Below are positions 5,028-10,792 of a DNA stretch of 10,792 nt, piece after piece. Numbering within the stretch: position 1 is the first letter of the stretch; each line of letters starts with the position of its first letter. The stretch lies in the NCBI GenBank assembly GCA_900553705.1, contig USEK01000036.1:1-10792 (forward strand), read 5' to 3'. The stretch comes from an uncultured Collinsella sp. Its GTDB lineage: Bacteria > Actinomycetota > Coriobacteriia > Coriobacteriales > Coriobacteriaceae. The notes under the pieces are model-generated. The model did not search any database. It was not told the origin of the DNA and saw only the letters and a list, made by a program, of their open reading frames with translations. A program made the position numbers and the translations under genes.

Positions 5028-5036
5028 ATCTTACCA
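5028..5036 (-). promoter_or_regulatory. Weak candidate extended -10 promoter for ssrA
   Basis: On -, TGGTAAGAT (5036-5028) fits an extended -10 (TGn then TAAGAT). No -35 box was found. The start would give a leader of about 90 bases containing a 6-bp hairpin (GCGGGG 5000-5005 with CCCCGC 5010-5015). The true ssrA promoter could lie closer. I see no gene between 4932 and 5168. Confidence 0.25.
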
Positions 5037-5126
5037 CGTTCTGAAAGCGGACAGCTGTTCTATGCACGAGCTGTGAAGACCCCAATGTGCGCTGCACTTC
5101 GCACTTTTGCTACCGATCACGTCACG

Positions 5127-5132
5127 TATATT
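5127..5132 (+). promoter_or_regulatory. Candidate -10 box for the 144-aa protein gene
   Basis: TATATT lies 36 bases before the start at 5169. The upstream TTTTGC (5105-5110, spacing 16) is a poor -35. A short hairpin (GTGCG 5087-5091 with CGCAC 5100-5104, then TTTT) lies just upstream and may insulate the gene. Weak support only. Confidence 0.3.
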
Positions 5133-5168
5133 TTCGCCAAGCAAAATTGACCCGTCGAAAGGACCGTT

Positions 5169-5603
5169 ATGGATACCAAGCAGCAACTCGTCAATGCCCT
5201 CGCAGGCCTGGGCTCAACCATTACCGAAGCTATGGATGTCATCGAAGGCTTTGTCCCCTGCGGACATCCCGCCCTCACGGTATCGAACGCACTCGTCGCG
5301 CTGGACGCTGACGATAATGCAGCTCTCGCCCAGCAGCTTGAGACCGTCGAGGGCTTTATCGACCACGTGAGTGAGAACCGCGGCGTGACCGCCTACCACG
5401 GCATCGAGGTCGAGCTCGCGGGTCCCAAAGCCGATCTGCTCGCAGCAATCCGCGAGGTAGGCGCCCTTATGCAGACCGCAGGCGTCAAGAACACCCAGGT
5501 CAACGAGTGGGTCTACCGCAGCCTGGCAGCACTCGACAGCTCCGACGAAAAGGCAGCCGAGCAGCTCGCAGAAAGTCCCGCCATTAAGGCAGCGCTTTTG
5601 TAA
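5169..5603 (+). CDS. Conserved-looking helical protein of unknown function
   Basis: 144 residues from ATG 5169 with GAAAGGA (5157-5163) upstream. It is soluble, acidic and almost entirely helical by composition, rich in Ala, Leu, Glu and Asp. There is no signal peptide, no membrane segment and no recognisable catalytic motif. Two repeats of a loose pattern are visible: ALVALDADDNAALAQQLETV near residue 41 and SLAALDSSDEKAAEQLAESP near residue 118, suggesting an internal duplication of a helical unit. A central stretch, GVTAYHGIEVELAGPKADLL, may be a short beta hairpin. It is transcribed alone and converges on the metal-ATPase operon. Codon use looks like that of the host-side genes. I do not recognise a family and assign no function. 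Confidence 0.75.
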   Translation: MDTKQQLVNALAGLGSTITEAMDVIEGFVPCGHPALTVSNALVALDADDNAALAQQLETVEGFIDHVSENRGVTAYHGIEVELAGPKADLLAAIREVGALMQTAGVKNTQVNEWVYRSLAALDSSDEKAAEQLAESPAIKAALL

Positions 5604-5632
5604 TACATAGAGAAGCTAGCAGGCGGTCAAAC

Positions 5633-5680
5633 ACAAAAGGCCTGCATCCGGATGGTGGCAATACCATTCGGATGCAGGCC
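5633..5680 (-). terminator. Strong terminator of the metal-ATPase operon
   Basis: GGCCTGCATCCG (5639-5650) pairs perfectly with CGGATGCAGGCC (5669-5680). The stem continues through a G-T pair and ATGGT/ACCAT, giving 18 pairs and a 6-base loop. On - the stem is followed by TTTTGTGTTT, so it ends transcription from the ATPase gene, whose stop is 24 bases upstream. It may also help stop the convergent 144-aa gene. Confidence 0.88.
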
Positions 5681-5704
5681 AGATAACGTGGGCGAACACG
5701 TCTG

Positions 5705-7780
5705 CTAGCGCAGATATGCCTTCGCGTTACTCAGGCTGTAGGCGATCGTCGAGCCGTTGTGCAGCAGCGACGACGCCTGCGGAGTAATCATGCCGGTAAT
5801 ACCCAATGCCAACAGCGCCGAGTTGGTGAGCATCACCTTGGAATACGAACTCGTCAGACGGTCGATAAGCCCCTGACTCATGCGGCGCAGGCGCACGATC
5901 GCGGCGAGATCCGTATCGGTCAGGATGATATCGGCGACCTCCTTGGCGATGTCGCTTCCACCGCCCATTGCCAGCCCCACGTCGGCCAAACCGAGCGCCG
6001 GCGAATCGTTGACGCCGTCGCCCACCATGGCAACGTGGCGCCCCTCGCCCTTAATGTGCTCGACATACGCGTACTTGTCCTCGGGCAGCAGCTCGGCCTT
6101 AAACTCGTCGACCCCTGCCTCGCGAGCAATGCGCTCGGCTGTGCGCTCCGAGTCGCCCGTGAGCATGACCACGTGCTTAACGCCCAACGCGTGCAAGTCG
6201 GCGATGGCCTCGCGGACCCCGGCCTTGAGCGGGTCCTCGATGCCGAGCACGCCCACAACGGTACCATCGACCGCCAGGTACAGCGGCGACAAGCCCTGCA
6301 TCTGGGACTCGATGCGCTCCTTAATGTCGGACTCGAGCTGCGCGCTCTCATCCTCAAATACAAAGTGCGCGGAACCGATGATGGCGCGACGCCCTTCAAT
6401 GGACGAAGCGATACCGTGCGCCACAATATACTCGACAGCAGCGTGACGCTCGCGGTGCTCGAGCCCACGCTCGTGAGCAGCGTTGACCACGGCACGCGCC
6501 ACCGGATGCGGGAAATGCTCCTCCAAGCAAGCGGAAAGGCGCAGGATCTCGTCCTCGCTCCAGCCATCGGTGGTGAGTACGCAGGCAAGACGCGGCTGCG
6601 CCTCGGTGAGCGTGCCGGTCTTATCAAACACAATGGTGTCGGCCTTGGCAAACGACTCAAAGTACTTTGCGCCCTTGACCATGACGCCCATCTTGGCGGC
6701 ATCGCTCATAGCGGTCATGACGGCAACGGAACCCGTGAGCTTGAGTGCGCACGAGTAGTCGACCATCAGTGCCGCCGAGGTCTTGATAAGGCTGCGCGTG
6801 GTGAGCGCAACCAGGCCCGCGAGCAGGAAGTTCCACGGGACGATCTTGTTGGCAAGGTCCTCCATATGCGACTGGCCCTCGGACTTGAGCGAATCGGCCG
6901 TCTGCACGAGCGAGACGATCGAACGGAGCTTGGTCTGAGCCGTATTGGCGCGCACACGCACCAAGATGCTGCCGTCTTCCACGACAGTGCCGGCGAACAC
7001 GTCGTCGCCTGCGCTGCGCTCGACGGCAAGCGGCTCGCCGGTCAGGGTCGCCTGGTTGACCATGGCGCTCCCCTGTTCGACCACGCCGTCGATGCAGATG
7101 GACATGCCGGTGCGTACGGCGACCAGATCGCCGGGCTCAAGCTCGGTGGCGGCAACGCTCACCTCGGTGTCGCCGACCACTTTTTGTGCCTTATCAGGCA
7201 CGTCGAGCAGCGAGTTGATGAGCTCGTTTTCGCTCATGGCGCGTGTGTAGTCCTCGAGTAATTCGCCCACATTGAGCAGGAACATCGTCTGGCCCGCGGT
7301 GTCGACATCACGCTTGACGAACGAAATGCCGATGGCCGAAGCGTCGAGCACGGGAACGGTCAGGCGCGGCTGCGCCAGCTCATGAAGGGCAGCGCGCAAA
7401 AATGCCATGTAACCGGCCACGACAAACACCGCACGCAGGGGCGTGGGCAAAAACCATCGGCGCGCATAGTGGGCGCCGACAAGCGTGGCAAGATCCATAA
7501 CGAGCTTGTGCTTGCGCGGCTCAAGCTGCATCACGTAACCCGTCTTTGCGTCGGCAATGGCCTGAGCGTCGAGCGCACCGACGGCGGCCAGCACGGCATC
7601 GCGACGTGGCTCGTCGTATTCGAGCGCCATCTGGCCGATGCGGCCGTAGACGCACACCTTGCGCACACCGTCGATTTCGCCGCTGAGCTTTAGAAGCGCA
7701 TCGAGATCGCTCTCTGGCACAGGACCCGCCAACTGAAGGCGGGTCCTGCCGGGGATCTCGCTGATAATCGAGAATCTCAT
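5705..7780 (-). CDS. P1B-type heavy-metal-transporting ATPase
   Basis: 691 residues, a membrane pump using ATP to move a transition metal, most likely outward. Visible parts: an N-terminal ferredoxin-like HMA_2-type domain (residues about 1-75) starting with PGRTRLQL and lacking the metal-binding CxxC; actuator TLTGEP with TGE at 247-249; phosphorylation site DKTGT with Asp386; HP at 425-426 in EHFPHP, typical of P1B pumps; TGDS at 541; and GDGVND at 587-592. The transmembrane metal motif, usually CPC, is here DYSCALK with Cys344. This argues against a copper pump; the N-terminus resembles that of mycobacterial CtpC (manganese/zinc), so Mn, Zn or Fe are candidates. The C-terminal helix carries HNGSTIAYSLSNAKAYLR. 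The start codon has only a weak ribosome binding site, suggesting coupling to the small gene 18 bases upstream. Confidence 0.92.
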   Translation of the reverse strand: MRFSIISEIPGRTRLQLAGPVPESDLDALLKLSGEIDGVRKVCVYGRIGQMALEYDEPRRDAVLAAVGALDAQAIADAKTGYVMQLEPRKHKLVMDLATLVGAHYARRWFLPTPLRAVFVVAGYMAFLRAALHELAQPRLTVPVLDASAIGISFVKRDVDTAGQTMFLLNVGELLEDYTRAMSENELINSLLDVPDKAQKVVGDTEVSVAATELEPGDLVAVRTGMSICIDGVVEQGSAMVNQATLTGEPLAVERSAGDDVFAGTVVEDGSILVRVRANTAQTKLRSIVSLVQTADSLKSEGQSHMEDLANKIVPWNFLLAGLVALTTRSLIKTSAALMVDYSCALKLTGSVAVMTAMSDAAKMGVMVKGAKYFESFAKADTIVFDKTGTLTEAQPRLACVLTTDGWSEDEILRLSACLEEHFPHPVARAVVNAAHERGLEHRERHAAVEYIVAHGIASSIEGRRAIIGSAHFVFEDESAQLESDIKERIESQMQGLSPLYLAVDGTVVGVLGIEDPLKAGVREAIADLHALGVKHVVMLTGDSERTAERIAREAGVDEFKAELLPEDKYAYVEHIKGEGRHVAMVGDGVNDSPALGLADVGLAMGGGSDIAKEVADIILTDTDLAAIVRLRRMSQGLIDRLTSSYSKVMLTNSALLALGITGMITPQASSLLHNGSTIAYSLSNAKAYLR

Positions 7781-7798
7781 AGTTTGTGCCTGGGAGCG

Positions 7799-8044
7799 CT
7801 ACTCGGCTGCGTTGTCCGCGGTGGCCTCGCTCTGGGTGATGTAAGCAGCCTCGGCAACCATGTCGTCGACATTAGCCTTGGCCTGCTCGACCATGTCCTG
7901 GTAGCCGTTCTTGATACGCATGCCGCACGCGATACCCTGCACGCAGGCATTCTTTACCGGAGCGCTGGTGAGCAGCTTGATGCCGGCCGTACCAAGCAGA
8001 AAACCGCCACCGACAAGCAGGGTGTTAAACGTCGACTTCTTCAT
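7799..8044 (-). CDS. DUF6110-like small membrane protein
   Basis: 81 residues from ATG 8044 (on -) with GGGAG close upstream; the open frame runs further upstream but that part is unlike protein and crosses the promoter region. The N-terminus MKKSTFNTLLVGGGFLLGTAGIKLL has a single hydrophobic Gly-rich segment, then SAPVKNACVQGIACGMRIKNG, and an acidic helical tail. The pattern GG.L.GTAGIK.L.S..vK......a...R.K is what I remember for DUF6110, a family often placed next to P-type metal ATPases. It forms an operon with the ATPase (18-base gap) and is probably an accessory or chaperone-like subunit. The two Cys residues (49 and 54) could bind metal, but this is speculation. Confidence 0.8.
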   Translation of the reverse strand: MKKSTFNTLLVGGGFLLGTAGIKLLTSAPVKNACVQGIACGMRIKNGYQDMVEQAKANVDDMVAEAAYITQSEATADNAAE

Positions 8045-8059
8045 GTTGCTTCTCCCTTT

Positions 8060-8092
8060 TGCCGCACAAGCGCGGCATGGTGCCTTAGCACC
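8060..8092 (-). promoter_or_regulatory. Tandem hairpins in the leader of the metal operon
   Basis: On - the leader has GGTGC/GCACC with a 4-base loop (8092-8079), then TGCCGC/GCGGCA with a 6-base loop (8077-8060), ending just before the AAAAGGGAG ribosome binding site. There is no T-run, so they are not terminators. They may modulate translation or stability; no known riboswitch was recognised. Confidence 0.4.
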
Positions 8093-8124
8093 CGAGTTCA
8101 TTAGTTTACTCGAGCACGCTTTTG

Positions 8125-8154
8125 AGACTAGTTTAGTCGAACTATTATGGTCAA
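8125..8154 (-). promoter_or_regulatory. Candidate promoter of the DUF6110/ATPase operon
   Basis: On -, TTGACC (8154-8149) and TAGTCT (8130-8125) are 18 bases apart, giving a start near 8118 and a leader of about 75 bases. The -35 is good and the -10 is poor. Both boxes lie within inverted repeats, as expected for a repressed metal-responsive promoter. Confidence 0.4.
8126..8138. promoter_or_regulatory. Perfect inverted repeat over the -10 region (operator candidate)
   Basis: GACTA (8126-8130) and TAGTC (8134-8138) are separated by GTT and overlap the proposed -10 box. A dimeric repressor binding here would block the promoter. The regulator is not in the window. Confidence 0.4.
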
Positions 8155-8166
8155 CCAAAGTTAACC
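8149..8166. promoter_or_regulatory. Inverted repeat over the -35 region (second operator candidate)
   Basis: GGTCAAC (8149-8155) and GTTAACC (8160-8166) are separated by CAAA, with one mismatch between the arms. It overlaps the proposed -35 box TTGACC on -. Confidence 0.35.
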
Positions 8167-8195
8167 TTTTGGAAACTATGGGGGTGAACTCAATA

Positions 8196-8220
8196 TGACA
8201 AAGGGACTGTCCCTTTGTCA
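8196..8220. repeat. Perfect palindrome with 11-bp arms (REP-like element)
   Basis: TGACAAAGGGA (8196-8206) and TCCCTTTGTCA (8210-8220) are separated by CTG. It lies 5 bases beyond the stop of the ABC gene and lacks a T-run on either side. It looks like a short dispersed palindromic element that may protect transcript 3' ends. I recall similar AAAGGGAC...GTCCCTTT palindromes between genes of gut Actinobacteria and Firmicutes, but cannot verify copy number here. Confidence 0.6.
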
Positions 8221-8225
8221 CATTC

Positions 8226-9983
8226 CTACAGCTGCCAGTCCGCCGCTTCCTTTTGCAGCGCAATCATGCGGGCAAATTCTCCGCCTGCCGCCTTGAGCTG
8301 CGCCGGAGTGCCCTGCTCGGCAACCACGCTATCCTTGAGCACAACGATTTTGTCGGCATTTTCCACCGTACGCATACGGTGGGCAATAACGATAACGGTC
8401 TTACCTGTAAGCAGACGGGAGAGTGCCTGCTGTACCACGGTCTCGTTCTCCACGTCCAAGCTTGCCGTCGCCTCGTCCAACAGCACGATGGGCGCATCTT
8501 TGAGCAGCGCGCGAGCGATGGAGATGCGCTGGCGCTCGCCGCCGGAGAGTTTGGAGCCGTTCTCACCGATCATGGTGTCGTAGCCCTGCGGCATGCGGCT
8601 CACAAACTCGTCGCAGTTGGCGGCACGCGCGGCAGCAAGCACTTCCTCATCGGTGGCATCGCGACGACCAAGACGGATGTTTCCCATCACCGTGTCGTCA
8701 AAGAGCAGCACGTCTTGGAACACGATGGCGTAATCACGCAGCAGTACCTCGGGATCAACGCTCGCAACATCCACACCGCCCACGGTAACCTTGCCCGCGG
8801 TGGCATCCCAAAAGCGCGCGGCCAGGCGGCTCACCGTAGACTTACCGGAACCCGAAGGACCGACCAGCGCCGTGACCTCGCCCTCCTTGGCGGTAAAGCT
8901 CACATCGGTAAGAACTTTCTCGCCGGCGCGTCCGTCCTCGCCCGCACCATAGCCAAATGCCACGTGATCGAACACCACATCGTGGCCCGCGGGCTCAAAT
9001 TTCTCGCTGCCCCGCGCCACAGGCTCTACCATGATGGAACGCATGCGCTTGGCAGACGACTCGGCGGCAAACAGCTCGGACATTAACATTAACGCCTGGT
9101 CAAAGGGCGCATAGATACGGCTCACCATAAGCAGGAAGGCAAACATCACCAAAAAGTCGACCTGCCCGGAGGCGACCACCGCGGCGCCCGTGACCAGCGT
9201 GGTGGCAATGCCCAGACGCAGAATGGAGAAGGCGGAGTTGACCAGAAGCCCGTTGACGAGCTCGCCCTTGGTGGTCTCGCGCTCCTCGGCATCGATCACG
9301 GCGTTGAGCCCCTCAAGATAATGGGCCTCCTGGTTGGTAGCGCGGATTTCGCGCACGCAGTCGAGCGTCTCTTGAATTGCCTCGGTAACCTTGACCTTCT
9401 CGGCGCGCACGCGATCGAACACCGGGGTCATGGGGCCGCGTGTTAGATACAGCACGGCAAAGGCCACGGGAACGCTCCAAAACGCCGCGATCGCCAGCTG
9501 CCAGCAAAAAAACAGCGACGCCACGAACACAATGGCGCTTGCGATGATGGCACCCCAAAGCTCTCCCAGCACGTGGCTGTAGGCGTGCTCCATGGCCTGG
9601 ACGTCGCCCATGATGGTCTCGGTTAAATCGGCCAGATCACGACGACCAAAAAACGACAGTGGCAGTTTGCGCAAGCGCTCGGCGATCTCCATACGCTGCT
9701 TGCCGCACTCCTCGTAAAAGATGCAGTAGGTGTAGTAATACTGCTGCCAGTTAGAGGCAAAGAGCAACACGAAAAAGACCAGGAGGCCGCCCACGATCGG
9801 CAGCGCATCCGGCAGGTCAGCCCCGCTGGCGAGATGCTCGACAAAGCCGGCCATAACCAGGAATAAAAAGCCCATGCCGGCCATGGTAATGAGATTGGTG
9901 AGCGTGGTCCAGAAAATGCCGCGTTTCACACCGGCGACGCCTTTATCGGATAGGAAATACTTCTTTTGGAATGAGGCGAACAT
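8226..9983 (-). CDS. ABC transporter half-transporter (permease-ATPase), second subunit
   Basis: 585 residues. The N-terminal membrane domain (about 1-310) has six hydrophobic spans, starting near ITMAGMGFLFLVMAGF (33-48) and including IIASAIVFVASLFFCW (146-161). The ATPase domain is complete: Walker A GPSGSGKST (375-383), Q-loop Gln423, signature LSGGERQ (479-485), Walker B IVLLDE with catalytic Glu504, D-loop SLD and H-loop His535. It should drive transport across the cytoplasmic membrane as a heterodimer with the neighbouring gene product. The start ATG (9983) directly follows the partner's TAA, so translation is coupled. Substrate unknown: such pairs include multidrug exporters and YbtPQ/IrtAB-type siderophore transporters. 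Confidence 0.92.
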   Translation of the reverse strand: MFASFQKKYFLSDKGVAGVKRGIFWTTLTNLITMAGMGFLFLVMAGFVEHLASGADLPDALPIVGGLLVFFVLLFASNWQQYYYTYCIFYEECGKQRMEIAERLRKLPLSFFGRRDLADLTETIMGDVQAMEHAYSHVLGELWGAIIASAIVFVASLFFCWQLAIAAFWSVPVAFAVLYLTRGPMTPVFDRVRAEKVKVTEAIQETLDCVREIRATNQEAHYLEGLNAVIDAEERETTKGELVNGLLVNSAFSILRLGIATTLVTGAAVVASGQVDFLVMFAFLLMVSRIYAPFDQALMLMSELFAAESSAKRMRSIMVEPVARGSEKFEPAGHDVVFDHVAFGYGAGEDGRAGEKVLTDVSFTAKEGEVTALVGPSGSGKSTVSRLAARFWDATAGKVTVGGVDVASVDPEVLLRDYAIVFQDVLLFDDTVMGNIRLGRRDATDEEVLAAARAANCDEFVSRMPQGYDTMIGENGSKLSGGERQRISIARALLKDAPIVLLDEATASLDVENETVVQQALSRLLTGKTVIVIAHRMRTVENADKIVVLKDSVVAEQGTPAQLKAAGGEFARMIALQKEAADWQL

Positions 9984-10792
9984 TTAGGCCTCGCCTCCCT
10001 TCGTGACGGCGGCATCCGCAGTCGCTGCAGTGATTTTCCAGCTCGCGGCCTGTTCGTATTCGGCCCACATCTTGGCATACAGACCCTCTTGGGACAGCAA
10101 CTCGGCATGGGTACCCGACTCCTGCACGCTGCCCTGGTTGAGCACCACGATTTGGTCTGCGCCCACTACAGTCGAGAGTCGGTGCGCAATCATAATGACC
10201 GTGCGACCCGCCGCCAGCTTGCTAAAGGCACGCTGGATGAGCGCCTCGTTCTCGGGATCGGCAAACGCCGTGGCCTCGTCGAGCACCACGATAGGCGCGT
10301 CTTTAAGGATTGCGCGGGCGAGTGCCACGCGCTGGACCTCGCCGCCCGAAAGATATGCTCCGCCGGCACCGAGCATGGTATTGATGCCCTGTGGGAGCTT
10401 GGCCACAATGTCGTCGCACTGAGCTGCGGAGAGGGCCGCACGCACTTCGTCGTCAGTGGCCGTAGGCTTGGAGGCTCGCACGTTATCGGCAAGTGTTTGC
10501 CGGAACAGCTGGTTGGTCTGGAACACGAAGGCGACCTGGTCCATAAGCTCGTGCGGATCCATATCGCGAACGTCCACACCGCCTACGAGCACACGGCCTG
10601 CGGAAACATCCCAAAAACGCGGGATCAGGCTGGCGCAGGTTGACTTACCGCCGCCCGAGGGACCCACCAGGGCGAGGGTGCTACCAGCGGGAACGCTGAA
10701 ACTCACATGGCTAACGGCAGGTGCTTCGGCACCTTCGTACGTAAAGCTCACGTCCTCAAAGCGCACATCGCTACCGGCGGAGTGCTTGGGCT
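9984..10792 (-). CDS. ABC transporter half-transporter, first subunit (ATPase domain; 5' end outside window)
   Basis: The frame is open to the right edge, so only the C-terminal ATPase domain and linker are seen; the membrane domain would lie beyond 10792. The apparent GTG start at 10766 is internal. Visible motifs: VRFEDVSFTYEG at the domain start, Walker A GPSGGGKST, Q-loop in VFQTNQLF, signature LSGGEVQR, Walker B IVVLDEATAFADPENE with the catalytic Glu present, and H-loop AHRLSTV. Both ATPase sites of the pair look competent. A 30-residue Ala/Thr-rich tail ends in TKGGEA, then TAA immediately before the partner's ATG. Order and abutment indicate one operon and a heterodimeric transporter. 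Confidence 0.92.
   Translation of the reverse strand, partial: PKHSAGSDVRFEDVSFTYEGAEAPAVSHVSFSVPAGSTLALVGPSGGGKSTCASLIPRFWDVSAGRVLVGGVDVRDMDPHELMDQVAFVFQTNQLFRQTLADNVRASKPTATDDEVRAALSAAQCDDIVAKLPQGINTMLGAGGAYLSGGEVQRVALARAILKDAPIVVLDEATAFADPENEALIQRAFSKLAAGRTVIMIAHRLSTVVGADQIVVLNQGSVQESGTHAELLSQEGLYAKMWAEYEQAASWKITAATADAAVTKGGEA

Noticed and set aside
5759..7261. 500-codon open frame on +
   Set aside because: Antisense shadow of the P1B ATPase, whose motifs are complete on -; no ribosome binding site or domain supports it.
8196..8220. Intrinsic terminator for the ABC operon
   Set aside because: The stem is good but no T-run follows on either strand, so it is kept as a palindromic repeat.

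Overview
The window reads as GC-rich actinobacterial DNA, most likely from a gut Coriobacteriia member (Collinsella-like). The reasons are the GC-biased third codon positions, a one-piece tmRNA whose tag ends in ALAA, and the style of the metal-ATPase and ABC genes. The genus is an inference, not a proof.

Left part (1 to about 4567, all + strand): the end of a prophage carrying a complete diversity-generating retroelement (DGR) and then the lysis module. In order: the last 43 codons of a target protein with a C-type-lectin-like, variable C-terminus (VR); a DNA hairpin and an intrinsic terminator; avd (accessory four-helix protein); the template repeat (TR) in a structured non-coding stretch; and a DGR-type reverse transcriptase. 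VR (1-122) and TR (740-861) are identical except at 8 positions, and all 8 are adenines in TR, the hallmark of adenine-directed mutagenic retrohoming. After the RT come a small tail-module-like protein (ATGA overlap), a terminator, a membrane-anchored coiled-coil protein, a holin-like protein, an N-acetylmuramoyl-L-alanine amidase with an SH3-like tail, and a small membrane protein.

Middle (4568-4931, - strand): the tmRNA gene ssrA, whose 3' end directly abuts the phage DNA. The phage probably used the ssrA 3' end as its attachment site. The rest of the prophage (integrase, structural genes, other att site) would lie left of the window.

Right part (4932-10792): host-type chromosome. A 144-aa helical protein of unknown function (+) converges on a - strand operon of a small DUF6110-like membrane protein and a P1B-type heavy-metal ATPase. 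This operon ends at a strong 18-bp hairpin terminator and starts from a promoter region with two inverted repeats and a hairpin-rich leader. Further right, also on -, are two abutting ABC half-transporter genes (TAA directly followed by ATG), the upstream one cut by the window edge. They probably form a heterodimeric exporter or siderophore-type transporter.

How it works together: the RT and Avd would copy the TR-containing RNA into adenine-mutagenised cDNA and write it into the 3' end of the target gene, presumably a tail-fibre or receptor-binding protein, letting the phage alter host recognition. The holin/amidase genes lyse the host. No CRISPR array, insertion sequence or rRNA gene was seen.
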